From positions 190,475,449 to 190,539,448 of the forward strand of contig JAKSZU010000006.1 of the NCBI GenBank assembly GCA_026018925.1: 64,000 bases of DNA, in the 5' to 3' direction. Position numbers and translations under genes: made by a program. Shown in pieces: positions 11,001-22,200 of the stretch. Source of the DNA: Tupaia tana (Eukaryota > Chordata > Mammalia > Scandentia > Tupaiidae). Each line of letters opens with the position of its first letter. Position 1 is the stretch's first letter. Under the pieces are notes generated by a model, which saw nothing but the letters and a program-made list of their open reading frames with translations, was not told the DNA's origin and did no database searches.

Positions 11001-12640
11001 GCTAGGATAGTTTCTTTTCACTTCTCAGTTATAACCTAACCAACGTAAGATTCCTTCTACAGAGTCAAGTTTTTTTAATGCCATGATTAGAATATATGAA
11101 ATTAGAGAAAGAAATTAAATTTAGAGAAATTGAGGAAGAGCTTAGAAGAGAGAAACTTAGTGTAAATTCGAAATGTCATTTGACATAATAATTCATAAAT
11201 ATCAAATTCATATTTAGATAAAGGATAAACTTATAAATGTTAAAACATGACATCTTTTCACAACATGTGTTACTCTAGATATTACATAAAAATGTCATTT
11301 TCTTTTTGAACTCTAAATAGTATCATAACCCAGATGAAATTCATGTAAAATAACATATTTCAACTTAGTTTTTAGTAATTTAATGAAAATGAATTTAAAT
11401 ATTTATGAAGAGAAAGTTTATTTTTCAGTATGCAGTGCACAGGCTATCTTTCTTCGTGCAATCCAAGTTCATCCAAGATGTCAATCAAGAATATAATCCC
11501 ATCTACTTTTATTTACTAAGCCTTAAACAGAAATATGTTCAATAATATAAAAGGATGTTTTATATTATGGTTGATTGCCAGATGAGATAAATTGATGTTA
11601 AAAATTATCAAGCAATTATGTTTCTGGTAGTGAGCATTATCAGAATAAATTTGAGCAGATCCTCTTTGTTCAAAGCAAAGAAATATAGAATCTGATCCCT
11701 TTCCTTTTAATGTCCAGAATTATGAAAATATCTTTGATAAAATGAAGATTTGAATGAGTTCAGCTGCAAATATGGATAGTAGGTCTTCTTGAAGGGAAAT
11801 TCAGTGAATGGATGGGAATAAAATGAATTGGTGACCTGTGTTTAAAACTAGTTCCTAGAACACTGGGAGATTGAGAGTAGATCCTTCTGACCTAGCCATG
11901 CTGGTCTATCTCTTTAGGAAAAATGGAAGTACACACTTACAGTTATAAAACCATGTGCTATTGAAATCTCACTTTAGAAGTCTAGCTCCTCTTTGTCATG
12001 GAGTGACCGACCACTGCTAATGATAATATAGAAAGAGAGAGGAATTTCCTATCCTACTATGATCCACCTTTGGGAGAAGTGCTGCAGGCCAGCAACAAAA
12101 GGGGATTAGCTAGGTTTCGGTAAATTTACGAGTCTCAGAATGTAACTCTCATTGTATAGCTGTGGTCAAAGCCTCATCATAAAAAAGGATTCTCTGACAA
12201 GTTGAGAAGGCTTTCTGGTTTCTATCTTTTAGTACTAATAACCAATTTTTGCTTCAGGGAAGGATAAAAAGAATTCAGGCAAGGAAATAAAACTATTCTT
12301 TCCACATGTGAATCGAAGAGTTGGATAAATTCAGTCATACCATATTATGTTACGCTAAGCCTGAAAAGAATAGAACATCTCATAAACTGTCCTGAATTGA
12401 ACCTTGGAGAAAATGAAAGGTATAGTTTCATGGATAAGGTAAAATCCTACAGGTGAAATATCATTTCAGATAATTTTCTTTCTACAAGTTGGTGGATTCT
12501 TCTTTAAGTTATCTAACATGCAGCCAGGTTTGTAGACTTAACTGTGGTATTTCCATATCATTCTTGATTAAATTATCATTATTATGAATTAAATTTATAA
12601 GACATTATGAACTGACATTGAGTGTGGATGATTATCTAGG
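11001..12640. other. AT-rich sequence without recognised features
   Basis: No gene, RNA or repeat is recognised. The part around 11880-12400 is slightly less AT-rich and could hold an old repeat. Confidence 0.35.
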
Positions 12641-12689
12641 GAGCGTGTATGGCATAAGAAAAGAAAGGATAAAGATGAAGACCTGGTAA

Positions 12690-12870
12690 GCACAAATTTT
12701 AAGCATCCCCAATAGGATGTAGTCAGGCAGCACTCCCTTTTCCCCCATTTCTTTATCCCATCAGGTTTTGGGACATATATGCACATGGGTCTGGCATGTT
12801 GATCAAGCTGTTGGAGCTAAATTTGTACCACGGTTGGCTATGTGGGATTCAGCATTTGATATACTGTGTT
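12690..12870 (-). mobile_element. Divergent type 1 SINE fragment
   Basis: Body remnant CACTCCCTTTTCCCCCATTTC, then GGTTTTGGGACATATATGCACATGGG, and a head remnant CCACGGTTGGCTATGTGGGATTCAG. The 3' part is not recognisable. Confidence 0.6.
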
Positions 12871-12886
12871 AAATTGCTATTCTGAG

Positions 12887-12967
12887 ACCAGCAAGTGGCA
12901 TGTTGGTTAAGGCACTGGACACTCCTATGTGGCAGACCACGGTTCAAGTCTCGAGTCCCAGACCTGG

Positions 12968-13027
<60 letters not shown>

Positions 13028-13100
13028 TGCGTGTGTGTGTGTCTCTCTCTAGCCAAATTAAAATACATGAATGAATAAATAAAAATAATAAATTCTTTAA
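12887..13100 (+). mobile_element. Type 2 SINE with (TC)n(TG)n
   Basis: Head GAGACCAGCAAGTGGCATG, GGTTAAGGCACTGGACACTCC, B-box GGTTCAAGTCTCGAG and CTGGTGGC joined directly to (TC)n and (TG)n at 12973-13048, then CTAGCCAAATTAAAATA and an AT-rich tail. This lacks the long body of type 1. Confidence 0.85.
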
Positions 13101-13209
13101 AAATTAAAAAATAAATAGCTATGCAATGCATAGTCCTTGATATTTTTAAAAAATGAGTTAGATTCATCTGCTTCCTAATGAATTTATTTATTAATGATAG
13201 TAATCATTA

Positions 13210-13240
13210 CAACAACAATAATAATAATAATAATAATAAA
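13210..13240 (+). repeat. (AAT)n microsatellite
   Basis: About nine AAT units, preceded by AACAAC. Confidence 0.9.
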
Positions 13241-13564
13241 TGTTATGGACTATTTCTACTGAGCAGATTTACTTGATATGAAATTTATAGTTAATATGAA
13301 CATTCATTTTCCTTAAGCATTAAGAATTTCCTGGAGCAGTGCATCATGACACAAAGTTAAAATAAGAAACAAAAACTAGAGAACTAAGATCAAGCAGGAA
13401 TCCCATGAGACAAGACAGCCAAGATGCTGTAGCTGTGGAAGTCATTTTTCAGGACTTTGTAGCTGGACTAGACAGCTAGACATTCTACCATCTCCACACA
13501 ACCAGGGCACTAATACTTCATTGTTTACTCCACTACCAGTTCTATTCCAGAGTTCTTCAATGTA

Positions 13565-13568
<4 letters not shown>

Positions 13569-13598
<30 letters not shown>

Positions 13599-13802
13599 CT
13601 ATAGGGTGCGTGCTCTCGCCAGAAAGACAGAGAGAGAGAGTTAGAAAGCGAGAAATCACCTCCCAGAGGGGATGACCACACCACAATCCCTTCTCCTCCA
13701 TTCTCCTCTCGGGATCTTGGGCATGCATGCACACGCGCCAGGCGTGAGTTTAAGCCACTGGGTCTGGGACACGAACCGCGGTCGACTACATGGGAGTCCA
13801 GG
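13569..13802 (-). mobile_element. 5'-truncated type 1 SINE
   Basis: T30-like run, then a well-preserved body (CTCGCCAGAAAGACAGAGAG, CCAGGCGTGAGTTTAAGCCA) up to GACTACATGGGAGTCCAG. The last ~35 bp (tRNA-like 5' end with the A box) is missing. It abuts a MER5A-like piece. Confidence 0.9.
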
Positions 13803-13905
13803 GGCATTTTTGTACATTGCAGTATGTTTAGCAGCATCTGCTTCTACCCATCAGATGCCAGTAGCCCTCCCTGAGTCTTGACAATCCAAGATTTCTCCAG
13901 ACATT
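13803..13905. mobile_element. MER5A-like hAT fragment
   Basis: Contains TTTAGCAGCATCTGCTTCTA, CCCATCAGATGCCAGTAGCC and TCTCCAGACATTGCAAAAGT, matching the inner part of the MER5A hAT (Charlie) element as I know it. Confidence 0.75.
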
Positions 13906-14317
13906 GCAAAAGTAACCTACTGTGCTACAGAAATATATAACTGACTTGACTCTTTGCTTCACTCTTTCAAAATTCAAATTTGAGATAAAGGGCACCCATT
14001 TAGTTATACTTGGGTCATGTGACCAGGCTGTAACTACTGGGAGGGTAAAGAAAAAAGTATTTTTTACATTAGACTTTCTTGTCATAAACAGAGGACTCCC
14101 ACTTACCTGGGATTTCTATGGTATGTATAAGTTGCATTTAAATACCAGACCACAAAAAACAACAAATATTCATGGTGTCTCCTATGTGCTAAATGTTACG
14201 TTTGAGCTTTACAAGAAGCCTTTAAAGAAGACATAGCTACAATCATTTTAATGATGCATGAAATGTTTAAAAACTTTTATATGTTGAGTGATATCACATG
14301 AAACCAAATTTGTTGTT

Positions 14318-14560
14318 TTTTTCTTTGTTTGTTTTTTGTTTTGCCAAAGGGTACGTGCACTCACCAGAGAGAGACAGAGAAAGAGAGAAATCATCCCATT
14401 AAGGGGGTTGGCCATACTGCAATCCCTTCTCTTCCATTCTCTTCTTGGGACTTTGAGTAACATTTGTATGTGTCCAGCATGATTTTCAAACTGCCAGTCT
14501 GGTATTCAAACCGTGATCAATCATGTGAGAGTCATGCTACCTGATGTTCACCCACCTCAG
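14318..14560 (-). mobile_element. Type 1 SINE, diverged
   Basis: TTTTGTTTTGCCAAAGGGTACGTGC, ACTCACCAGAGAGAGACAGAG, ATTCTCTTCTTGGGACTTTG and a mutated head AACCGTGATCAATCATGTGAG. The end is degraded (CACCCACCTCAG). Confidence 0.8.
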
Positions 14561-15282
14561 TTTATTTTAAGTTTATGTTCACTATCTTCTGTCAGATCAA
14601 ATTCAAATGACATTTATAACAATCTCACCTCAAGCTTTCTTTATTTTTCTTTTTGTTTACTACTTGGAGAAGATGGTTTCTAATTATATCAGACGTTAAT
14701 TTCTCCATCAAGGAAATACTTCCACTCACTGATCACTGTTGTGAATAACTGAAGGATTATGTTTCGATTTGTATCTCCTCAGTAAAGAGCACTGTTGATT
14801 CTTCTTATTCCATATTCTCATTCTACTCTATTGCAACATCATGAAAAAAGAAAGAATGTCAGTTTTGAGAAATCCTTTAAGATAGTTCTCATATGGCAGC
14901 TAAGAAAAATATGTCAATTTTAGGTTTCCAAAGGCAAAAGGGTTTGTTTTTACTTCCTGAATATGCATTACATAGTCAACTCAGGATTTTTCTTCCAAAC
15001 TAGCATCCTAGCTCAGAGTCAGTGAAATTAAGGCAACTCCAATGTGGAAGAATGCAAGCAACTAGAATATCAGGACATCACTTAACTAGTATATTTATTG
15101 CTGAGTATGGTGACTCGTAGCCCAGTTAAAACTATTAATATTTACATAAACCGTGTTGAGTTGCTCTTTGTCAACTACTTTTCTGCTACATGATTATATC
15201 TATACAGGTATTCTATTTTCTTTCATTTCATCATCTTTGTACAGATCCATTTATTAACTAAATCTTATTGTTTTCTCTGTTT

Positions 15283-15430
15283 TTATTTGCCAGAGGGCAC
15301 ATGCACTCACTGAAGAGAAAGCAAAAGGACAACCTCCAACGTGGCTTGGTCACATCACAATTCTTTTTTCTCCATTTTCCCATTGCATGAGGATTTGGGG
15401 CATGCATGCTCATGTGCCTGTCATGTGTTT
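15283..15430 (-). mobile_element. SINE, 3' half (split by LINE insertion)
   Basis: TTTGCCAGAGGGCACATGCACTCACTG to GGGGCATGCATGCTCATGTGCC, ending at TCATGTGTTT. The element resumes at 16109 with CATGTGTTTCAA, so the two halves are one SINE broken by the material between. Confidence 0.8.
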
Positions 15431-15720
15431 ATTTTTTATTTAATTTAAATTTATTGATTTGCATTCATTCACTGCACATCATTACAGCATACAAAATGAG
15501 ATTTTCCATCCAGAGTACACTGTATATTGTCTCAATCAAGCAGATCAATAAGCATGTTATTGTCAACAAATAATTTTCCATTTCTTGTTTCCTATATGTT
15601 TTGTTTTTTTCCCCCATCCTTGATTCCCTATCTCTTACCCTCTGCCATCTCCCACTCTGCCCCCACACTGCCTCTGGCATCTGTTTACTTTCTATACTGT
15701 TTTCCCACCACATTTTATTG
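15431..15720 (-). mobile_element. LINE 3' end, class A (copy next to second copy)
   Basis: Minus strand ends ...CAGTGTACTCTGGATGGAAA...TAATGATGTGCAGTGAATG then AT-rich tail; upstream it is purine-rich. Same terminal sequence as the copy at 15.9 kb. Confidence 0.8.
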
Positions 15721-15889
15721 AATTACTAAAGATCTTAATTAATCTAAATATTTTCATAGCAAACACAGCTGATATATATATATTTCCATGAACACAAGTC
15801 TAACATTTGGCATCCTGTAAAGTAGCACCTAGCTTGGGTTATATATCTTACTGCAGTCATTGAATAGATATTGTTTTTCTGAAACTTCC

Positions 15890-16108
15890 CTTTGTGTAAC
15901 TTAATTTACATTCCTTCCCCAAACATCATCACAGCATACAAAATGCGATTTCCCATCCAGAATACACTGCATAGTGATGCAACCATGCATATCATTATCA
16001 AAAATTTTCCATTTCTAGTTCCTAGAATTTGTTTTTTACCCCTCTTTCTGACCCCCTGTCCTTCTCCACCTTTCTCTCACACTATCTCTGGTGTCTACAA
16101 TCGTCTTC
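15890..16108 (-). mobile_element. LINE 3' end, class A (second copy)
   Basis: Minus strand carries CAGTGTATTCTGGATGGGAA and TTTTGTATGCTGTGATGATG, aligned with the copy at 15431-15720. Its right edge is the short repeat CATGTGTTT shared with 15422-15430, so the whole block 15431-16108 sits inside one SINE. Confidence 0.75.
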
Positions 16109-16225
16109 CATGTGTTTCAACCGTTTGGGTCAAGATTCAAATCATGGTTGGCCATGTGGGATACAGCTCCTAATGCTCTAATGCTCCTATGGCTCTTAAG
16201 CACTGCATAACAGGCCTGGCCCTGT
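16109..16225 (-). mobile_element. SINE, 5' half (tRNA-like head)
   Basis: CATGTGTTTCAACC, then AAATCATGGTTGGCCATGTG and a degraded start ending GGCCTGGCCC. Completes the SINE that begins at 15283. Confidence 0.75.
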
Positions 16226-16639
16226 TTTCAATATTTCTGAGTCATGGAGGTGCTTAGCTGTAACAAATATAAACTTCCCCACACACATAAATCTAACCCC
16301 CAAACATGTAATACAGCTTTATTATCAGTAATTGTTTAGATCTGTGGCCAGCATAGTTGCCAAAATGTTATAGGACCCATCATTGATAATGATCATTTTT
16401 GGACCAAGAAAATCTGTTGCTTTCAGGATGATCCAAATCCTTTCACTCTCTGGCAAATATTGTGTATTTTAAGTTTAATCTTTCAACATGAAACATAGAT
16501 AAGGAAAATGTGAGAGGCTAAAAAAAGTAAAAGGCATATCTCAGTAAATTTTACTCTCTTTCCCATAGCACATCTATTGCAGTCAAAGTGGTAGACTTAT
16601 CAGATATGTTGCCAAGGTCAAAGGGCAATGTACAAATAT

Positions 16640-16815
16640 AGCCTTCTTTACTGAGTATATATCAGGTTATATGTACTTGGCCAAGTGCTTTACATGTTTT
16701 GTTTATCAAAAACTAGTAAATAGATGTATTTTTTTCCTCTCTTCTTTATAGCTGAGAAGATTGAGTTACAACCTACTTGAACATTCAGCACGTCAGTACT
16801 AAAGCCATGATTCTG
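16640..16815 (-). mobile_element. MIR, antisense
   Basis: CCAAGTGCTTTACATGTTTTG followed by CTGAGAAGATTGAGTTACAA and ACTAAAGCCATGATTCTGC follows the antisense MIR order. Confidence 0.55.
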
Positions 16816-17024
16816 CAATAGCTGTTGTTTTCTCTAACTCAGGAGTCTAGCTTCCATTCTTGTCACAAAAGTGTTACTGATATGAGACAGTTCACAAATA
16901 GTCAGTAGCATGATTTGGACAAAAGGAAAAACAGGAGTTCAAATGCAAGAAAGAGTGTTAGGAATTTATTTATTTTTGCATTTATGAATGTCTGTCTTTA
17001 TTTAAAAAAACAACAGAACACTTA

Positions 17025-17275
17025 TTTACCTAGCACTTTACAAATAGTAACACATTTATTTCTCATATCAACTTTCTGAGGTAGGTTTAATTATTATTAT
17101 TGTCATTATTTTACTTATCAAATAAAATTTGATGATATCAAATATAATCTATTGTAAAGGTGAGGAGAGTGAGAAACAGGTTACTAACTTGCCGGAATCA
17201 TGCTGCTAATAATTGGCAAATCTGGAATTCCAAATCAGGTGTATGGCCTTTAACTGGTACTCTATGCTGATAGGT
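17025..17275 (-). mobile_element. MIR, antisense, with small internal insertion
   Basis: CACTTTACAAATAGTAACACA, TCTGAGGTAGGTTTAATTAT, GTGAGGAGAGTGAGAAACAG and AACTTGCCGGAATCATGCTG follow MIR in reverse. A ~30 bp AT-rich insertion near 17115-17150 includes the inverted repeat ATCAAAT/ATTTGAT. Confidence 0.75.
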
Positions 17276-17829
17276 CCGAAGGAAATCTCATGTATTATCA
17301 TATTCAAGTTTCCTTTTCTCTAGACATAAATTCTGCAATGAATCACTATAAACGATCCCCTCATATATCAGGTTTTTTCCCTTTTAATTTGATATTTGAC
17401 ATCAACTTATAATCATGCTATTATTTCTTTCTTTATAAATATATAATAAACCCTTTTACCCCATATTGCTTTGCAAATGTCCTATTTGTCTACTAGTCTT
17501 ACAAAAATAAAAAAAAAACCTACAAAATTTTGCTGTACTCAGTGTCACCAATTTATCTGCCTTTATTTCTTCCTAAACGCACTTCCTGTCTTCACTCCTA
17601 GTATGATATCAAAACTACAATTTCAATGTCATCACTGACCTTTGCATTGCTCAATCCAGAGATGAGTCCTCAGTCATCATACTTCTTCCTTTTTGACTCA
17701 TCACCAGCTTTTCATACTTAAAATACCTGTAAAACAACGAGATTTTTTTTTTCTTTAGGACACTACTCTCACTTAGTTTTTCAGTTAACTTTCAGTTCTA
17801 CTTTTACTTTGCCAGTTCCTTCTTATTTC

Positions 17830-19305
17830 TTCCAAACTTTAAACAGTGGAATGTTTCAAAGTTCAGTTCCTGAAACTCTTCTCCATTTACATTTTCCTAT
17901 TTATATTTATTCTCTGGGTCATTTCATTTAGTTTTATATCCTACTAACATTTATACACAGATTATTCCCAATTTTTATTTCTAACCCATGCCTCTCCCCT
18001 CAGTTGCAAATATGTATGTCCAGTTGTTTCCTTTATATCTGCACTTGACTGTCTAATAGACATCTTAACCTTAATAAGTCTAAAACTGAGTTCTTGGTCT
18101 TTCTCCCTTTGTATCCTGCTCTAGCTCCCACTACACACAACACCGGCCCCCGCAATCACCAAACTGACCTACACATACTTGTTCCTTTTGATAATATGGA
18201 CTTCTAAATGGGAGTTTAACTGGGAACTCCATCATTACTTGCCTGATTTCTTAATTACGCATCCCACAGAATATCTTATTTGCCTTAAAATCTAATAAAT
18301 TCCCTACTTCTCATGATTCTTCCAGCTTACATCTTGAGCTGTCTGGTTTATTGTAACTTTCCTGATTTTATTCATGCTTCCACCCTTCCTACTCTAATCT
18401 GTTTTCCATGCAGAGGTTGGAGTTATCCTTTTAAGACATAAGTTAAATCCTTTGCTGAAATCTTGCCATTGGCAACCCAGATCTTCAAGAATCAAATTTT
18501 TAAGTTCTTATAAAGTCTAGGGACCTGTGTGACCTCTGTCACCTTGTCCCCTGTGACTCTCCACTGATTCACGTCCTCCCACACTGACTCTTTTGGTTGT
18601 CTCTTGAATACACCAGGCGTGTTCCTATGGCAGAGTCCGTGAACCTGCTGCTCTTTCAGATAAAGCACTCTTCTGCCATATATGGATGGCTCACTCTCAT
18701 CTCCTTCAGGTCTTTACTCAAATGACATCTTCTCAGGACCAGCAGTTAGCGTAATGGCTATGTCGCTGGACTCCCACGTAGTCGACCGTGGTTCAAGTCC
18801 CGGACCCGGTGGCTTAAACTCACGCCAGGCTCGTGTGCGTGCGTGCCCAAGATCTCAGGAGGAGAATGGAGGAGAAGGGATTGTGGCGTGGCCATCCCCC
18901 CTGGGGGGTGATTTCTCACTTTTTATCTCTCTGTCTGTCTGGCGAGCGCATGCGCCCTATAGCAAAAACCTCCAAAAAAAAAAAAAAAGAAAAAAAGAAT
19001 TAAAAAAAAAAAAAATGACATCTTCTCAGAGACACTCCTCTAGCAATCCAGTCAAAACTTCCAGGTCTCCTCACCCCAGGGGGAATTATGCCCCTTCCCT
19101 GATTTATTGTAGTGTTATCCAGAAGGCTTATCATCAGTGAAGATTTTGACTAATATTTTTGCATATTTATCTTTTAAAAAATATTTGTCTCCTCCCACTA
19201 GAATGTAGGCTCCATTACGGCAAGAATTTTTGTGCTTGACTCATAGCTCTATCTCAGAATTTAAAATAGATGTTCAATAAATATTTGTTTAATGAATGAA
19301 TCATA
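17830..19305 (+). mobile_element. L2 LINE remnant, sense, 3' end
   Basis: The order follows the L2 3' region: TGAAACTCTTCTCCATTTAC (end of the reverse transcriptase), a decayed site near 17950-17975 where the YADD box would lie, GACATCTTAACCTTAATAAG, then TTGCCATTGGCAACCCAGAT, CCTTCAGGTCTTTACTCAAATG, CCACTAGAATGTAGGCTCCA and the end TTCAATAAATATTTGTTTAATGAATGAAT. Frames are destroyed. A type 1 SINE splits it at 18736-19012. Confidence 0.75.
18736..19012 (+). mobile_element. Young type 1 SINE in L2, exact TSD
   Basis: Starts GGACCAGCAGTTAGCGTAAT, B-box GGTTCAAGTCCC, C6-T-G6 block, GCGCCCTATAGCAAAAACC and a long A-rich tail with G interruptions. The 16-bp repeat AAATGACATCTTCTCA flanks it exactly (18720-18735 and 19013-19028), so the L2 host can be read through without a gap. 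Confidence 0.97.
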
Positions 19306-19701
19306 CAAGAACGGATCAGAGAGTCTTTATGTAGGCATAAATCAAACTTGAAGAGTTAATATTAGGAGAGACAGTTAAGAAATACTTCAGGCAAGGGAAG
19401 AAAAACATAAGTTGATGCATAGAGGTAAGAATTAGTATATTAGGTGTAGCAGACACAAATGAAATTAATTGAATGAAAATATAGGGTATTTTTAAATTTT
19501 GAAATAGTTCTGAAAAAATATAATAATCATACCATTAATAAACCTATTACATGTTAATATAAATTACATAATTAATGAGATGTTACCATATTTTCCAAAA
19601 TAAACATAAACATTTAATAAAAAAGAGTGGCATTGCTTTACCGATTTTCAAGTCTTTTTAATGTCTGACTTTATAGAAGACAGCTGTGCCTGTGCATTTA
19701 A

Positions 19702-20076
19702 TTGGTTAGGAAATATTATTTTGATAGAAGAAGAAAGTATATACTTACACAGAAATGTGCTTGGGAAAGAGATAATTATTTCAATTTTTTAGATAATTGT
19801 GGTTGCTTATTTTTTTGGATAGCAAACCAATGTTCAATTTGCAGTTTTCAGACAGTTAGCTGTAATTGTAGAATCCAGAATAATATCAGTGAACTTCTTT
19901 ACCATCACATTAAAATTCAATTTCAAATTTTGTACTATGCTATGCATTATTTTGAAACAACATACATTGGTTATTTGGAAAATATGAGTTATATAGATCT
20001 TTCAAAGCTAGCACATGGTATTATACAATATTTAAAAATCATGCTTATTAATATAATGACCGAACTTATAAAATAA
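19702..20076 (+). CDS. Unexplained 124-codon frame, probably not a gene
   Basis: An ATG-to-TAA frame in very AT-rich DNA, where stop codons should be frequent. The predicted peptide is rich in Tyr, Ile, Asn and Cys, with several aromatic clusters, no signal peptide and no domain I recognise. There is no evident promoter, splice site or poly-A signal in a sensible position, and no SINE or microsatellite explains it. It may be a remnant of an old transposon ORF or simply chance. Confidence that it is expressed is very low. Confidence 0.12.
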   Translation: MVRKYYFDRRRKYILTQKCAWERDNYFNFLDNCGCLFFWIANQCSICSFQTVSCNCRIQNNISELLYHHIKIQFQILYYAMHYFETTYIGYLENMSYIDLSKLAHGIIQYLKIMLINIMTELIK

Positions 20077-20397
20077 ATCTTCAAGTACTGGGACACTGTC
20101 AGGCTCACAGTGGTGGATCAAGTGTCCTGGAATTCTAATTTTTTAAAGCTAATTTTTTGTCATTGTTATCAAGCACTCTCAGTGTTTTATCCAAAGAAAA
20201 ATGCTAACTTGATTCATTTTTGGTATACTACCTTCCAAATATCCAAATATGAAGAGCTGTAGTTGATCAAGCACCTTTTTTTAAATTTTTTTTAAGTGGA
20301 AATGTTATGTCTGGGGAAAATAAAGCCCTAGTTCAGCTCTCAACTCATTTACAGAAGTGCTTTTCTTCTAGACAACCATGTTTCTCCCCCGATTTCT

Positions 20398-20636
20398 TTT
20401 CTCTTTCTTTTATTTTTTGTTTTATTTTGCCAGAAGGTACATGCTCTCACCACGTGAGAGAGAGAAAAAGAGAAAGGGAGATAGTACTCCCTGTGGAGAA
20501 GGCCTTTGCCCCAATCCCTTCTCCATTTTAAATCTCCAAAATCTTTTCGGGATTTCAGGCACACGCAGGCTCCTAGCATTTTCTTCAAGCTACTGGGACA
20601 CTGTCATCTTATTCACCATACCACAGACTGGCCCCC
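20398..20636 (-). mobile_element. Type 1 SINE, diverged
   Basis: TTTATTTTGCCAGAAGGTACATGC, TTTCGGGATTTCAGGCACAC, and a shortened head ending CACAGACTGGCCCCC. Part of the head is deleted (TACTGGGACACTGTCATC). Confidence 0.75.
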
Positions 20637-20669
20637 AATGTCATCAGTCATACTCAAGGGTCAAGTTTT

Positions 20670-20831
20670 TTTTTTTTTTTTTAACTGAATTTATTTATTT
20701 AAATTTGACTAGAGAGAGACACACACACACAGAGAGAAAATGAGAAAGCAAGCTGCCAGGTTTGGGACTTGAACCGTGGTCAGCCATGTGAGAGGGTCCA
20801 GCACTTTAACTTCCATGCCACCTGCTGGTCC
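20670..20831 (-). mobile_element. Young type 2 SINE with exact 17-bp TSD
   Basis: T-run, ATTTATTTAAATTTGACTAG, AGAGAGACACACACACACAG, head with GGACTTGAACCGTGGTCAG and CACCTGCTGGTCC. The repeat CTCAAGGGTCAAGTTTT is exact at 20653-20669 and 20832-20848. Confidence 0.95.
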
Positions 20832-21510
20832 CTCAAGGGTCAAGTTTTAATAAAACTAGTACTTAACTATACTTAATCAAAGGTATTTTTAAATGAAACT
20901 TGCTACCTTGTGGGTGCCTGACAGTGAAGAATGTATTATCTGCCTGTACAGTCTTGTGTCACTGGCCTGATTCATGCCAAGTCACCAGCCTGCCATTACT
21001 TTTGTACCCATCAGTACAGATAGTAATACAATAACAAAATGACCATGTATTAGTAGAAAACTAGCTTTGACCTAATGGGCCCTTGAAGGAGTCTTTGGAA
21101 TCCATTCGCCCTTTGAACTGCACTTTGAGCACTGCTGTCCTAAGTGTCTTGAAAGTTCAGAATAAATATGAAGCAACATAAATACAAGAAGTGTGCAATT
21201 GCAATAGCTGGGTTGATATAACTAATGAGTTAAACCACCATACATTCAAGGTAAGATGACATTAAAGAGTAAATATTGTCAGATCCAAAGCCACTACTTA
21301 AACACCAAGCCTCAGTGAGTAGAAAGAACAGAATGCCAGAACTTTAAAATCAAAGTAAAACATCTCAGTTCATGGAAAATGTTAATTTTGAGACAAAGTT
21401 TAGAAAGTTTACATGTCTGCTACTCATTTAGTTACTGACAGAATTAAAACGAACTTCTTCTTGCCTTGCTTTGTATGGTATTTTGGAAATAGCACTAGCA
21501 TGAACAATTC

Positions 21511-21758
21511 CTTTCTTAGAGATTTTTTGCTGTAGGACAAGGGCACTCGTCAGTGAGACAGCAAGATAGAAAGCAAGAAGTCACTCTCCAGGGTGGATAG
21601 CCACACCGCAATTCCTTTCCACCAGTCTCCGCTCATGATTTTCGCCAGGCTTGCACATGTGCCCTGTGTTGAGATTTTAGCCTCCAGGTCTGGGCCTTGA
21701 ACAATGGTTGACTACATGGCAGTTCAGCGACATAATCATTATCCCTTCTGCTGGTCCC
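21511..21758 (-). mobile_element. Type 1 SINE with exact TSD
   Basis: From TTTTTTGCTGTAGGACAAGG to CTTCTGCTGGTCCC. The repeat AGCATGAACAATTC is exact at 21497-21510 and 21759-21772. The body is moderately diverged (CTCATGATTTTCGCCAGGC). Confidence 0.92.
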
Positions 21759-22019
21759 AGCATGAACAATTCTTGAATCTGTATTCCAATTCAAATATTT
21801 CTTCTCAAGTCCCAAGTCATATACCCTTTCAGCTTCAAAATAACTTGTCACTCTATTTTGAAACACTCTCGTACTCCACAAGTTCCTGGAAGTCTGACAC
21901 CACATCTTTCTTCTCTGTGATACACACCTGCACAACCGAGTAATTAGTGTAATGGCTGGCATATGGTACTGATAGTTAAAACCTCTGAAACATTTTTTGC
22001 CATGTCCCTATTTAGTAAG

Positions 22020-22200
22020 TAAATAACCTATACTATTCTCCATTTTCTTCATGTGTTTTCATACGATCCGTATGACAATCCTGTAAAGCACATATCTTCT
22101 CTAAATTTTACAAACCATAAATGCAAGGTGTTCCAAAATAGTAAGTAATTTGACCAAAGTGGCAAACCTAATAGGAGGAGCTCAGATTGGACTTCTAATG
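22020..22200 (-). mobile_element. MIR, antisense
   Basis: TATGACAATCCTGTAAAGCA, TCTCTAAATTTTACAAACCA, AGTAAGTAATTTGACCAAAGTGG and AGGAGCTCAGATTGG match MIR in reverse order. Confidence 0.7.

Noticed and set aside
13442-13837. 131-codon minus-strand ORF
   Set aside because: Mostly the sense reading of the SINE at 13569-13802 including its poly-A (poly-Lys).
18736-18820. tRNA gene-like A and B boxes
   Set aside because: They lie in SINE heads repeated more than 40 times, with degenerate arms and no acceptor-stem pairing; not functional tRNA genes.
18682-19140. 152-codon plus-strand ORF
   Set aside because: SINE plus flanking L2 sequence; the central part is SINE and poly-A.
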